From assembly GCA_964404895.1 (NCBI GenBank), contig CAYOLV010000003.1:348672-412671 (forward strand): a stretch of 64,000 nt of DNA, in the 5' to 3' direction. A model generated the notes under the pieces. The model did not search any database. It saw only the letters and a list, made by a program, of their open reading frames with translations, and was not told where the DNA came from. The stretch's first letter is position 1. Every line of letters begins with the position of its first letter. Positions 16,136 to 25,705 of the stretch are shown in pieces. Source of the DNA: JBGSUZ01 sp964404895. Lineage in GTDB: Bacteria > Bacillota > Clostridia > Peptostreptococcales > Acidaminobacteraceae. A program made the translations under genes and the position numbers.

Positions 16136-18340
16136 ATGAGTGAAATAGAAAATATCAAAAGACAACTTGATACCGAAACTGATCCCACCGCAATTTTTGA
16201 TTTACTTTTAAACATCACGTGGCAGTCCGCTTACAAAGACCTTGAGGATATGCATTTTTATTTAAAGAAGGTAAGCGCCTTGCTCCCTGAAGTCGAGATA
16301 ATTGCTCCAAATGCCCCTTATCAATTTTTGTTGCTTGAGTCTTTCATTATGGCAAAGCACGATCAATTTTTAGAAGCACTTCCCATGGCACAAGAGGCAC
16401 TTACTTGGTTTTCCGCTTCTGAGGACCACAAGGGTCACATTCTCTCTTTGAGAGTGATCGGATTGATTCACGCCTTACTCGGACAATTGGATAAAGCTTT
16501 AGAATCCAATAAAGAGGGTCTTCGACTCATTCAGAACCATCAGGTCGTCCTCTTTGAAGAAGATGCTATTCCTATGGAATTTGCTTTTCTCAACAACATC
16601 GCTTCCATTTACTCCTATCTCGAAAGACACGTTGAGGCTTTGCACCATTTTACTGAAGCCCTGTCCTATGTGGACAAAACACCTAACAGCGCCCATGTCC
16701 TCGTCCTTTCTAACATTGGATTGACCCATATTGAACTTGGAAAAAATCAAGAAGCCCTTTCCAACGCAATGGCGGCCTTAGAAATTCTGGACAGCGTTTC
16801 CTTAGGTTCTTATTACTACAGCCTTTGTTACAGCTGTGTAGGCATGGCTTATAAAGGTCTTAAAAACTACGAAATGGCGATGGAGAATCTGCTCAAATCT
16901 CTGGAATACTCTCAGAAGAGCGGTCTAAAATATATTACTATTGATACAAACATTCAAATCGGAAAACTCCTGATTAGCCAAGAACGCTATCAAGAAGCCT
17001 TTTCCTTTGTGACCCGTTCTCTTCAACTGGGAGAAGAACTCAATGCGATGGATTTGTTGAGAGAATCTCACATGCTTGCCGCCACTTGTTACGAAAAATC
17101 TGAAGATTATCGGTTGGCAACTAAACATCTAAAAGCCTATATGGCCATTCATAAAGAAATTATCAGCAAAGAACTAGAAGATCAGCTCAATCAGTACACC
17201 ACTGCTTTTAAAATTGAAGAAGCCAAAAAAGATGCTGAAATTCACAAATTGATCAACGTTGAACTCAAGCAAAAGAATGAAGAAATTCAGTCTAAAGCCA
17301 GAGAACTTGAGGAATCTCACAGAAATATCACCATCTTAAGCCAGATTGGACACGAGATTACCTCCTCTCTGGATATCGAATGTATACTGAATACAATCTA
17401 CGAAAACCTTAGAAAACTTATGAACGTTAATATTTTAGGCATTGGCGTCTATGACAGCTCTACCCATCTTTTAGATTATAAAATGTTTATCGAAGCCTCT
17501 AAACGCATTCCTAATTTCGTTTCAAGTATGGATGACAGCAAAGGCTTTGCTGCGACTTGCATTCAAACCCGAATGCCTGTGGTGGAAAACAACTTAAGAG
17601 AAAGCGGCCGCGAACTGGTGCCACTTTCCCGCAGAACAAAAAGTAGAAAACCGCCGAACTCTTTGATTTACTATCCCCTGACTATAAGTGAAGAAATTAT
17701 AGGTGTGCTCACTGTTCAAAGTTATGACACCGATGCCTATAGTCCACGGGATCTCGAGTCGATGAAAATTTTGGCTTCTTACATAGCCATCGCTTTAAAC
17801 AATTCTCAACAGTCTGAGGCTTTAAAAAATGCCATCAATGAGTTGGAAATTTCTTCAACAACTGACCCTTTGACCGAACTTTATAACCGTAGGTACATGC
17901 TCCGAAAAATCGACCTTGAAAAAGAGCGCTTCAAACGTTCTACCAAGCCGTTCTCAATCATCATTACAGACATTGATCACTTTAAAGACATTAACGACAC
18001 CTTTGGTCACGACTGCGGTGATTTTGTCCTTAAAGAGTTGGCAGCGCTAATGAGAAACCTCCTTCGAAAGGTAGACTTTATTGCCCGCTGGGGAGGGGAA
18101 GAATTTCTCATTTTGCTGACTGAAACCGATGCCACGGAAGCCTTCACTATGGCAGAACGCCTCAGACAGCAAATCGAAGGCCACACCTTTGTCTTTCGAG
18201 AGAATCAGGTCCGCGTTACCATGACCTTTGGTATTTCCGAATATCAAGATGAGCCTACTATGGAAGATGCCTTCAAACGTGCCGACCGAGCGTTATACCT
18301 TGGAAAGAATAACGGGCGCAATCAGAGCAATATAAGTTAA
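16136..18340 (+). CDS. TPR-GAF-GGDEF diguanylate cyclase
   Basis: This 734-residue cytoplasmic signalling protein has no clear membrane segment. Residues about 50-375 form tetratricopeptide repeats (for example MAYKGLKNYEMAMENLLKSLEYS). A coiled-coil follows at about 355-400, then a GAF sensor domain at about 405-560. The GGDEF domain (about 575-734) has DPLTELYNRRYM, DIDHFKDINDTFGHDCGD and the active motif GGEEF near residue 653. An RxxD inhibitory site (RKVD) lies five residues before GGEEF, so c-di-GMP feedback inhibition is likely. GGAGGT lies eight bases before the ATG. The input signal is unknown. Confidence 0.93.
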   Translation: MSEIENIKRQLDTETDPTAIFDLLLNITWQSAYKDLEDMHFYLKKVSALLPEVEIIAPNAPYQFLLLESFIMAKHDQFLEALPMAQEALTWFSASEDHKGHILSLRVIGLIHALLGQLDKALESNKEGLRLIQNHQVVLFEEDAIPMEFAFLNNIASIYSYLERHVEALHHFTEALSYVDKTPNSAHVLVLSNIGLTHIELGKNQEALSNAMAALEILDSVSLGSYYYSLCYSCVGMAYKGLKNYEMAMENLLKSLEYSQKSGLKYITIDTNIQIGKLLISQERYQEAFSFVTRSLQLGEELNAMDLLRESHMLAATCYEKSEDYRLATKHLKAYMAIHKEIISKELEDQLNQYTTAFKIEEAKKDAEIHKLINVELKQKNEEIQSKARELEESHRNITILSQIGHEITSSLDIECILNTIYENLRKLMNVNILGIGVYDSSTHLLDYKMFIEASKRIPNFVSSMDDSKGFAATCIQTRMPVVENNLRESGRELVPLSRRTKSRKPPNSLIYYPLTISEEIIGVLTVQSYDTDAYSPRDLESMKILASYIAIALNNSQQSEALKNAINELEISSTTDPLTELYNRRYMLRKIDLEKERFKRSTKPFSIIITDIDHFKDINDTFGHDCGDFVLKELAALMRNLLRKVDFIARWGGEEFLILLTETDATEAFTMAERLRQQIEGHTFVFRENQVRVTMTFGISEYQDEPTMEDAFKRADRALYLGKNNGRNQSNIS

Positions 18341-18360
18341 TGTACATCAAAAATAAAACT

Positions 18361-18401
18361 GAGGCTATACCAGTCATTTGTTCAATGATCGGTATAGCCT
18401 C
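18361..18401. terminator. Bidirectional terminator between the GGDEF gene and ntpD
   Basis: GAGGCTATACC pairs with GGTATAGCCTC around an inner stem. It is followed by TTTC on the plus strand and by AGTTTTATTTTT on the minus strand. It serves the two convergent transcripts. Confidence 0.85.
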
Positions 18402-18432
18402 TTTCATAGGATTAAATATTTATTTATGCTGA

Positions 18433-19104
18433 CTAAGAGCTCGCCTGATTTTGCTTTTCCAACAACGCCTGCTTTTCTCTGACGTTCTTTTCAGCCGCTT
18501 TTTTCTTGAGTTTTTTCAGTCGGGCGAAGTCTTCCCGCTCCTTTTCTTCCAAAGTTTCTGTGATGCCTTTAACGATCTCTTTGTACTTAGGAATTTGAAT
18601 ACGCTCAAGGGCGTTGGTTCTCTTTTGTGTCTTCTTAATTTCCATTGCCAATTTATAAACAGAGGTTTCCATTTCCGCTAATTTATAAAGGAGTTCCCTA
18701 AGCTTCGTAAACTTTTCAAGCGCAATATCCAAAGAGGAGTTGGTTCTGAAAAGACCAAAGGCTGGGGCTAACTCAATCGGTATATGTTTGATTCTCGGAA
18801 TCTCGACTCCCATGACACTCTGGAGTAGAACGTCATAGTTCTCTGTCTTTGGAACTGAAATAGAAATTTCCTCTACGTGATTCTTGCCAATGGTAATATT
18901 AGCAATCATGAGTGCATCATATGCTTCCTTGTAGGTTTGCTGTATTTCCGCCTGCAAGGCATTGGCTTGACCTACAAGACCCATCATTTCACGTATGAGA
19001 ACGTTTCTTTTTTTATCCAAAAGGTTAAAGCCACGTATTGAAAAAGCCAGCATGCCCTTTGACTTAATCAAGTTTGCTTTGGTCGGCGCTAAATTATATG
19101 CCAT
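18433..19104 (-). CDS. ntpD: V-type ATP synthase/ATPase subunit D
   Basis: Subunit D is the central rotor stalk that turns inside the A3B3 head. It has about 223 residues in two long coiled-coil halves. The N-terminal PTKANLIKSKGMLAFSIRGFNLLDKKRN is the D-subunit signature. The C-terminus is rich in Lys, Glu and Ala (LKKLKKKAAEKN). The ATG at 19104 uses AAGGGTGA formed by the end of ntpB; earlier in-frame GTG and ATG codons crowd that site. It is the last gene of the operon. Confidence 0.95.
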   Translation of the reverse strand: MAYNLAPTKANLIKSKGMLAFSIRGFNLLDKKRNVLIREMMGLVGQANALQAEIQQTYKEAYDALMIANITIGKNHVEEISISVPKTENYDVLLQSVMGVEIPRIKHIPIELAPAFGLFRTNSSLDIALEKFTKLRELLYKLAEMETSVYKLAMEIKKTQKRTNALERIQIPKYKEIVKGITETLEEKEREDFARLKKLKKKAAEKNVREKQALLEKQNQASS

Positions 19105-19109
19105 TGCCA

Positions 19110-20489
19110 TCACCCTTTATAGAATTTTTCAATGATGTCCTCACTGAGTCTATCGAGTTCGTTTTTAGGCAATAAGCTGAGCAGCTCCCATCCAATCTCG
19201 ATACTCTTTGTCAGTTCACGGTTTTCATCTGGTTCTTGTCTGACAAAACGCGCTTCAAACTGTCTGCCAAATTCCATATATTTTTGATCGATATCCGAAA
19301 GGTCACTCTCACCAATAATTTGAGCTAAAGATCTAATTTCCTCTACTTTCGAATACGAGGCAAACAATTGGTTCGCTATATCAGGATGTTCCTTTGTGGT
19401 ATAACCTTCACCGATGCCGTCTTTCATAAGGCGCGACAGAGACGGCAGGATGCTCACAGGCGGGTAGATATTCTCTTGGTGAATATCTCTGCCAAGAACA
19501 ATTTGCCCCTCTGTAATGAAGCCTGTAAGGTCAGGAATAGGGTGTGAAATATCGTCATTCGGCATTGTAAGAATTGGAAGGAAGGTAATACTTCCTGCTC
19601 TCTCGCCTAACATGCCTGCTCTTTCATAAAGTGACGCCAAATCAGAATAGAGATAACCTGGGTAACCTTTACGGCTAGGAACCTCATCTCTTGCAGAAGA
19701 CACTTCACGAAGGGCCTCACAATAAGAGGTAATGTCTGACATGACAACCAATACATGATAACCTTCTTCAAAGGCAAGATACTCTGCCGCAGTCAAGGCA
19801 CATCTTGGTGTGGATACACGTTCTACAATCGGGTCATCTGCCAAGTTTACAAACATAACAACGTTGTCGATGGCGCCTGAATCTTCAAAACTACGTCTGA
19901 AGAAGGCCGCATCGTCATGTTTAACGCCGATGGCAGCAAAGACTACAGCAAACTTGTCCGCATCTGCACCAGTGAGTTTTGCTTGTCTAACAATTTGTGC
20001 TGCGAGTTCATTATGAGGCATGCCGTTTCCTGAGAAGATCGGCAATTTTTGACCCCTAATGAGGGTGGATAAGGTATCAATCGTAGAAATACCTGTTTGA
20101 ATATAGTTTCTAGGATATTTTCTAGCTACCGGATTAATCGGTTGGCCGTTGATGTTGTAGAATTTTTTAGAAAGAATTTCACCGCCGCCGTCAAGTGGTT
20201 TACCAACACCGTTGAAGGTTCTTCCCAAAACATCTAGAGAGAGGGCCAATTCAAATGGTTTGCCAGTAAATCTAACGTTTGCATTCGTCGTAGAGAGACC
20301 CGTTGTGCCTTCAAATACTTGGGCAACCACTGTATCGTCTTCGATTTTTATGATCTTTCCAGTTCTTTCTCTTTCGCCTTGAACTTTGATTCGCACAACT
20401 TCCCCATAAGCAGCACCGCTGATGCCAGAGAGAACGACTAAGGGGCCTGCGACTCTGTCCAATTTTAAATATTCTCTATTTGAACTCAT
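19110..20489 (-). CDS. ntpB: V-type ATPase subunit B (non-catalytic)
   Basis: This is a regulatory nucleotide-site subunit of the A3B3 head, about 459 residues long. It carries the RecA-like core with QIVRQAK, the conserved AAIGVKHDDAAFFRRSFE, and SDITSYCEALREVS, and it lacks a canonical Walker A motif, as expected for B. LNGVGKPLDGG-like and NPVARKYPRNYIQTGIS stretches are typical. I prefer the ATG at 20489 with GGGAGAT upstream over a TTG at 20504. It is followed by ntpD with close coupling. Confidence 0.96.
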   Translation of the reverse strand: MSSNREYLKLDRVAGPLVVLSGISGAAYGEVVRIKVQGERERTGKIIKIEDDTVVAQVFEGTTGLSTTNANVRFTGKPFELALSLDVLGRTFNGVGKPLDGGGEILSKKFYNINGQPINPVARKYPRNYIQTGISTIDTLSTLIRGQKLPIFSGNGMPHNELAAQIVRQAKLTGADADKFAVVFAAIGVKHDDAAFFRRSFEDSGAIDNVVMFVNLADDPIVERVSTPRCALTAAEYLAFEEGYHVLVVMSDITSYCEALREVSSARDEVPSRKGYPGYLYSDLASLYERAGMLGERAGSITFLPILTMPNDDISHPIPDLTGFITEGQIVLGRDIHQENIYPPVSILPSLSRLMKDGIGEGYTTKEHPDIANQLFASYSKVEEIRSLAQIIGESDLSDIDQKYMEFGRQFEARFVRQEPDENRELTKSIEIGWELLSLLPKNELDRLSEDIIEKFYKG

Positions 20490-20513
20490 AAATTCATCTC
20501 CCAAGTCGCTTCA

Positions 20514-22280
20514 CTATGCGTATTTTTCCATTAATTCATCATAGAAAGTTTCGATTTCTGCACGAAGACGCCCGATTCCTCTGAGGTCATCATTTGGAAT
20601 CGTGTATTTCATTTTCATGACTTTAGAATATAAATCATCATTCTTCACTACAGAAATCGGCACACCTGCTTTAACCGCAACAAATCCTCTATCGAACAAA
20701 TACTTGATCAATTCTAACATGAGGTGCTGCTTAGGAAGGGGCACGAAGGTATCTTCTTTGTGGAATGCATTTTGTTGTAGGAAACCAATTTTGATAACCT
20801 TTGAAATTTCAAGTATCAAACGTTGGTCGTCTGGCAACACGTCTTCGCCTACCAGTTGAACGATATCTTGAAGTCGATTGTCTTCATAGAGTATCTTCAT
20901 CATGTCGCCACGAAGTTTCATGGCATCTGTGCTGACGTTTTCCGCATACCAAGGAGCCAGAATGTTTAAATAACCACTATAACTATTCAACCAGTGAATA
21001 GATGGATAGTGACGGGCATAGGCCAATTTTTTATCTAAGGCTAAGAAGCCATTGACGAAACGCTTCGTATTTTCTGTAACAGGTTCAGAGAAGTCCCCGC
21101 CTGCAGGAGAAACTGCACCAATAATAGTAACTGAGGCTTCCGCTCCATTGAGGGTTTCAACGTAACCTGCACGCTCGTAGAATTCTGCTAAACGAGAAGG
21201 TAAGTAAGCTGGATAACCATCTTCAGCAGGCATTTCTTCAAGGCGACCTGAGATTTCTCTAAGGGCCTCTGCCCATCTTGAAGTGGAATCCGCCATAATA
21301 GCAACGTCATAGCCCATATCTCTGTAATACTCCGCAATGGTGATGCCTGTATAAATACTGGCTTCACGGGCTGCTACTGGCATGTTCGATGTATTTGCAA
21401 TGAGCACAGTTCTTTCCATGATTGGCTTTTCAGATTTAGGGTCAATCAGTTGTGGGAACTGTTCTAATACGTCTGTCATTTCGTTTCCACGTTCACCACA
21501 GCCTACGTAGACTATAATATCTGCATCAGACCACTTTGCCAATTGATGCTGGGTCATGGTTTTGCCCGTTCCGAAACCACCAGGGATGGCTACTGTGCCA
21601 CCTTTAGCAATTGGGAAGAAGATATCAATAGTTCTTTGTCCTGTAATCAGCGGCTTGAAGAGCATTTTTCTCTCTTTAGAAGGTCTTGGCACACGAACTG
21701 GCCATTCTTGATACATTTTGCACTCTGCAAACTCTCCTGATTCCATTTCGATTCGCAGTAAGACTTCCTCAATATTGTATCTACCTGAACTTGCTGCAAA
21801 AACTACTTTTCCTTCTACGTGTGGTGGTACCAACAATCGGTGCTCAATCAAAGAGGTTTCTTGAACCGTTCCGAAGATCTGACCTGCTTTAACTTCATCT
21901 CCTACTTTGACATTTATGTTGGCTGACCAAAGTTTTTCCACATCTAAAGAGATCAAACCAATCCCTTCCGCAATAAAACCGTAGTTCATTTCATTCATTT
22001 GCTTAAGGGGACGTTCAATCCCATCAAACATATTACTGAGAAGGCCTGGCCCTAATTTTAGGGAAAGTGGTTTGCCCGTAGGGAAGATTTCTTCGCCTAC
22101 TTTGACCCCTTCTGTTTCTTCATAGACCTGAATAGTTGCAATGTCGCCGTCTAGACCGATGATTTCACCAATCAGCTTTTTACGGCCTACCATAACCATT
22201 TCACGCATTTTATTGCCAGTCATACCCGTTGCCTTGACGACAGGGCCATTGACCATTTTTACACGTCCTGTTTCATTCAT
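20514..22280 (-). CDS. ntpA: V-type ATPase subunit A (catalytic)
   Basis: This is the catalytic ATP-hydrolysing or ATP-synthesising subunit, about 588 residues long, with the extra non-homologous insertion (about 110-190) that marks V/A-type A subunits. Walker A is GGFGTGKT near residue 230, followed by the conserved GCGERGNEM. The arginine-rich SRWAEALREISGRLEEMPAE follows. The ATG at 22280 has AGTAGGTG six bases upstream, inside the end of ntpE; a GTG at 22289 is less likely. Confidence 0.97.
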   Translation of the reverse strand: MNETGRVKMVNGPVVKATGMTGNKMREMVMVGRKKLIGEIIGLDGDIATIQVYEETEGVKVGEEIFPTGKPLSLKLGPGLLSNMFDGIERPLKQMNEMNYGFIAEGIGLISLDVEKLWSANINVKVGDEVKAGQIFGTVQETSLIEHRLLVPPHVEGKVVFAASSGRYNIEEVLLRIEMESGEFAECKMYQEWPVRVPRPSKERKMLFKPLITGQRTIDIFFPIAKGGTVAIPGGFGTGKTMTQHQLAKWSDADIIVYVGCGERGNEMTDVLEQFPQLIDPKSEKPIMERTVLIANTSNMPVAAREASIYTGITIAEYYRDMGYDVAIMADSTSRWAEALREISGRLEEMPAEDGYPAYLPSRLAEFYERAGYVETLNGAEASVTIIGAVSPAGGDFSEPVTENTKRFVNGFLALDKKLAYARHYPSIHWLNSYSGYLNILAPWYAENVSTDAMKLRGDMMKILYEDNRLQDIVQLVGEDVLPDDQRLILEISKVIKIGFLQQNAFHKEDTFVPLPKQHLMLELIKYLFDRGFVAVKAGVPISVVKNDDLYSKVMKMKYTIPNDDLRGIGRLRAEIETFYDELMEKYA

Positions 22281-22281
22281 C

Positions 22282-22914
22282 CTATTCACCTACTTCGTCA
22301 AGAATATCTGACAACAAAATGCCAAGCACTCTACTATTTTCTTCTAAAAGCGCATCCAAAGAATAATCCATTCTCACCACATGCTCTTGGTTATAGAAAA
22401 TCACGCCGCCCATCATCCCCTTTAAAACAGGTTGATAGGTTACTGATTCAAGAGCTATGCCTTCTTTTGTGAGGACATTGTCAATTACCGATTTTCGCTT
22501 TTCTAAATCTGTTGACGTCAATTCAATGACAATCCCGTCATACTTTCTAATTTCTTTGATCGCTTTAGAGACAGATACTTCTAAGTACTGGATGTAACCA
22601 GGCTCTTCGGTAAAAACAGCAATGCGATCTTTCAATGCTTTATCTAATGCTTTATATATTTCTTGTCTGGTTTCGATGTGTTTATTTCTAACAGACGTTT
22701 TCGCTTTAGAGATGGACCTTTTTGCCTCTGCCACGCCTTCAGCTTCAAAATCTAGAATATACTGTTTTCCTTTATCGCTGGCAAAAACCTCATATTCTTT
22801 CAAAGCCGCTTCATTTTGCGCATCTAATTCTGCGCTTTTCTCTTGAAACGTGGCATTGAGCTTATCCATGACAATTTGAGCGAAAGCATCAATTTTATTT
22901 CCAACAGTTGCCAC
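22282..22914 (-). CDS. ntpE: V-type ATPase subunit E (peripheral stalk)
   Basis: This is the peripheral stalk subunit that pairs with the 115-residue G/H subunit as a right-handed coiled coil. It has 210 residues. The N-terminal half is a long charged helix (KSAELDAQNEAALKEYE), and the C-terminal globular part contains GGVIFYNQEHVVRMDYSLDALLEE, typical of E. The start is GTG with AGAAGGTG upstream. Confidence 0.9.
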   Translation of the reverse strand: MATVGNKIDAFAQIVMDKLNATFQEKSAELDAQNEAALKEYEVFASDKGKQYILDFEAEGVAEAKRSISKAKTSVRNKHIETRQEIYKALDKALKDRIAVFTEEPGYIQYLEVSVSKAIKEIRKYDGIVIELTSTDLEKRKSVIDNVLTKEGIALESVTYQPVLKGMMGGVIFYNQEHVVRMDYSLDALLEENSRVLGILLSDILDEVGE

Positions 22915-22932
22915 TTGACCACCTTCTCTCTC

Positions 22933-23238
22933 TTAAATCTTGATGCCAATTGACTCACGAATATGCCTTGTAATGTAATCATCTTCATAGCTGAAACCAG
23001 CACCTGGAATTTCTACGATCAGCTTAACTTTATTCTTCAGCTTGATTGCCATAATTTCCTTTTCTGCCAGTTGCATGATCGCTTTTGTGATGATAATGAT
23101 TCCTGTTTCATCATCCTTGATTTTCTGATGAATGGTTTCAAGGACAACTTCGCGATCGCTTAAAATGATGCCTTGCACGCCAGCCAATCGCATTCCGACT
23201 AACGTCTCCTGATCGTTACAGATCAAAAAAGATTTCAT
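22933..23238 (-). CDS. ntpG: V-type ATPase subunit F
   Basis: This is a small rotor-stalk subunit that binds D and modulates activity (called NtpG in Enterococcus, F elsewhere). It has 101 residues with a Rossmann-like alternation, including GVQGIILSD, GIIIITKAI and LIVEIPGAG near the end. It starts with ATG after AGGTGATGCGAC, 10 bases beyond the ntpK stop. Confidence 0.9.
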   Translation of the reverse strand: MKSFLICNDQETLVGMRLAGVQGIILSDREVVLETIHQKIKDDETGIIIITKAIMQLAEKEIMAIKLKNKVKLIVEIPGAGFSYEDDYITRHIRESIGIKI

Positions 23239-23248
23239 GTCGCATCAC

Positions 23249-23674
23249 CTAGAGTTTCCCAAGAATAATGATTGAGATGATCAAACCATAGATTGCAATC
23301 CCTTCACCAAGACCGATAAAGATAAGGGCTTTACCCATCATCTTAGGATCTTCTGAAATTGCACCTAGAGCCGAGGAACCGATTGCACCAACTGAATAAC
23401 CTGCACCGATACACGCAAGCCCTGTTGACAACGCCATACCTATAAGACCAAGACCATTTGCTGCCGATTGTGTAGAAGCGTCAGCCGCATAAGCAATGTC
23501 TGGTGCCATGAATGCCAAACCTACCATCATCATCACTGCGAAAGAAGCCATTGCATACTTAACTGTTTTTTTGCTCGCCCATTTAGCAAATTGCTCTTTA
23601 CCAGAGTAAATAGCTGCTCCAACTGCGATTGTAGATAATACCAATACCAAATTCATCATTAATGCGATTTTCAT
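23249..23674 (-). CDS. ntpK: V-type ATPase rotor ring subunit K (proteolipid)
   Basis: This membrane rotor subunit binds the coupling ion. It has 141 residues: two N-terminal hydrophobic segments (about 5-22 and 42-62, the latter ending AYAADA), then a single proteolipid hairpin (about 73-139). The ion-binding carboxylate is Glu124 in GLGEGIAIYG. At the place where the Enterococcus hirae Na+-type NtpK has its helix-3 Gln (GIAQG), this protein has no Gln, so Na+ specificity cannot be assumed. GGAGGT precedes the ATG. Confidence 0.93.
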   Translation of the reverse strand: MKIALMMNLVLVLSTIAVGAAIYSGKEQFAKWASKKTVKYAMASFAVMMMVGLAFMAPDIAYAADASTQSAANGLGLIGMALSTGLACIGAGYSVGAIGSSALGAISEDPKMMGKALIFIGLGEGIAIYGLIISIIILGKL

Positions 23675-23698
23675 ATAGTCGACCTCCAGAATATTTTT

Positions 23699-25693
23699 TT
23701 AGAATCGGACAGGCTTATATTCAAAGCCTTCACCTGTGTAATATTTACTAAACAATTCATAGAACAATAGTCTCAGACCTTGAATAAATACAATCAAGCC
23801 TTCTAAAACCAAAATCATAATATTTCCCACAATGAACATAGACACTTCGCCCACCACACCGCCTATTAAAAGAGCCAAGGTGTGGAATGCAATGAAAAGT
23901 CCAACGTGGTTCAGTGCAAATGCACCTACCCGGATAAAGGACATGGTGTTACTGAACAGGGTGAGCAAAGTCTCCACTGTTTCAAATCCACTCTCCATGT
24001 AGTAATCACCTTTGGATTCATGATAAAGGGGTCTGTGCCCAATGATCATGTTGCTGACGGGTTCGCGGAAGAGTATGGATGTTAATCCTAGACCGCATAT
24101 GACAAAGAATGGCGTTAAACTCATTCCGTCAAAGATACCGACTACATTACCAATGATCATTAAGAAGGATAAGTAGAAGATTAACCCCGCTATCCCATTT
24201 CTGCCAAAGACGCCCTCTTTGATATCATGTGCTCGCAGCTTATTATAAATCCCGTACCCAAAGGCTATTAATAGAAGAACAACCCCGAATAAGACCGAGC
24301 TAGACAACAGCAGCGTAATATTTTCCATCGGCCTGATGAAAAACAATGACTCTATTTCTTTGCCCGTGAGATTTGCAACTACTTTTGAAATCACATGTTC
24401 ATATCCAAAGAAACTGTCATAAAGGAAACCAAAGCACATGGAGCTAATTCCCAGTCGGGACAATATACCTCCAAATTCCGCTTGCTTCTTCATGCCAACC
24501 ATTCCAATACCCACCAACAAGAACACCAAACCCTGACCTAAATCGCCGAACATGGCACCAAACAAGATCATATAAATGATTGCGAAAAATGGCGTAGGGT
24601 CAATTTCTCCATAAGATGGTACCCCGTATAGCTTAACCAGCATTTCAAAGGGTCGGAATAGCCAATTGTTCCTGAGTTCTGTCGGAGGCTGCTTATACGC
24701 AGTACTCAGACTCCCCTCTGCCTGATAGGCAATTACATTGAGCCGACTCCTGCTCAAGCGTTTATTGAGTTCTTCAATTTCGGACTTTGGAATCCAACCC
24801 GTCAAGAATATAAAATTCCTGCTGACAAGCACTTGCTTTTTCATGTCGGTTTTGGTTAATTCCAATTTGAAGAGGTTGTAAGTATACCTCAAGTCTTCTT
24901 TATACTTTTTACGGTATTCCTTCTTCTTGTTTTCTAAATCCTGCATTTCGTTTTCTATTTTCTCAATATTGACATTCAACCGCTCAGATATTTCGGCTGT
25001 ATTGAGCCAATATTCACTTGGTACTTGAATCTCTTCAAAGAACACAGACCTGAGTATTCTTTCAATTTCCAGAGTAATTTCTAGGGGATAGGCTACTAAC
25101 ATGGCTTCCATGTTGCTTGTTTCGCCTAAATGCATGAAAATTCCTGGTATATTTTCGTAGTTCATTGAAAGTTTTGTTCTATTTTCCTTTGTAAGTAATC
25201 CAAGTTTCATACCAAAATTCTGCATTTGAAACAGTTTGCCTAACTCTAAATCTGTATCATCGATATAAGTTAGCGCCTTAAGTCGTTCCAGATGTTCTCT
25301 TTGTTCTTTCAACTCTTTGAGTTCTTTTTGAATATCTTCCATTGCTGGATAAATGATATCCAGTAACCTTATGGCCTCATTTATCTCACCGTGTTCATCT
25401 GCCAGCTTCTGTTTCATGATCTTATGAGGAATACTCAAATGATGCATGATTCTTTCCACTTTTTCAAAATGTGATCTAAAATCAATGGTCATATCAATCG
25501 GCTCAAATCCATTGAACTCGAGAATTCTATCTCGATCGTCTTCAGGCAAAAATGCTTCAAAATGACTTGCTTCTAATTCAGGCACTGCATTGACCAAATG
25601 GATTTTTCCAAAAAGAATCAATTCTTTTGTGATGTCATCCAGGTCAGCTCGTTCTCCTATTAAATGAAGCATCGCCATTTTTTCAATTGCCAT
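23699..25693 (-). CDS. ntpI: V-type ATPase subunit I (a-subunit)
   Basis: This is the membrane stator subunit that provides the ion half-channels. It has about 664 residues: a soluble N-terminal arm (about 1-340) rich in coiled coil (ENEMQDLENKKKEYRKKYKED), then seven to eight transmembrane helices with FGAMFGDLGQGL, and a C-terminal half containing LSNTMSFIRVGAFALNHVG with the essential Arg. The ATG at 25693 follows GGAGGTG by six bases; the GTG at 25702 lies inside that site. Confidence 0.95.
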   Translation of the reverse strand: MAIEKMAMLHLIGERADLDDITKELILFGKIHLVNAVPELEASHFEAFLPEDDRDRILEFNGFEPIDMTIDFRSHFEKVERIMHHLSIPHKIMKQKLADEHGEINEAIRLLDIIYPAMEDIQKELKELKEQREHLERLKALTYIDDTDLELGKLFQMQNFGMKLGLLTKENRTKLSMNYENIPGIFMHLGETSNMEAMLVAYPLEITLEIERILRSVFFEEIQVPSEYWLNTAEISERLNVNIEKIENEMQDLENKKKEYRKKYKEDLRYTYNLFKLELTKTDMKKQVLVSRNFIFLTGWIPKSEIEELNKRLSRSRLNVIAYQAEGSLSTAYKQPPTELRNNWLFRPFEMLVKLYGVPSYGEIDPTPFFAIIYMILFGAMFGDLGQGLVFLLVGIGMVGMKKQAEFGGILSRLGISSMCFGFLYDSFFGYEHVISKVVANLTGKEIESLFFIRPMENITLLLSSSVLFGVVLLLIAFGYGIYNKLRAHDIKEGVFGRNGIAGLIFYLSFLMIIGNVVGIFDGMSLTPFFVICGLGLTSILFREPVSNMIIGHRPLYHESKGDYYMESGFETVETLLTLFSNTMSFIRVGAFALNHVGLFIAFHTLALLIGGVVGEVSMFIVGNIMILVLEGLIVFIQGLRLLFYELFSKYYTGEGFEYKPVRF

Positions 25694-25705
25694 GGATGTC
25701 ACCTC

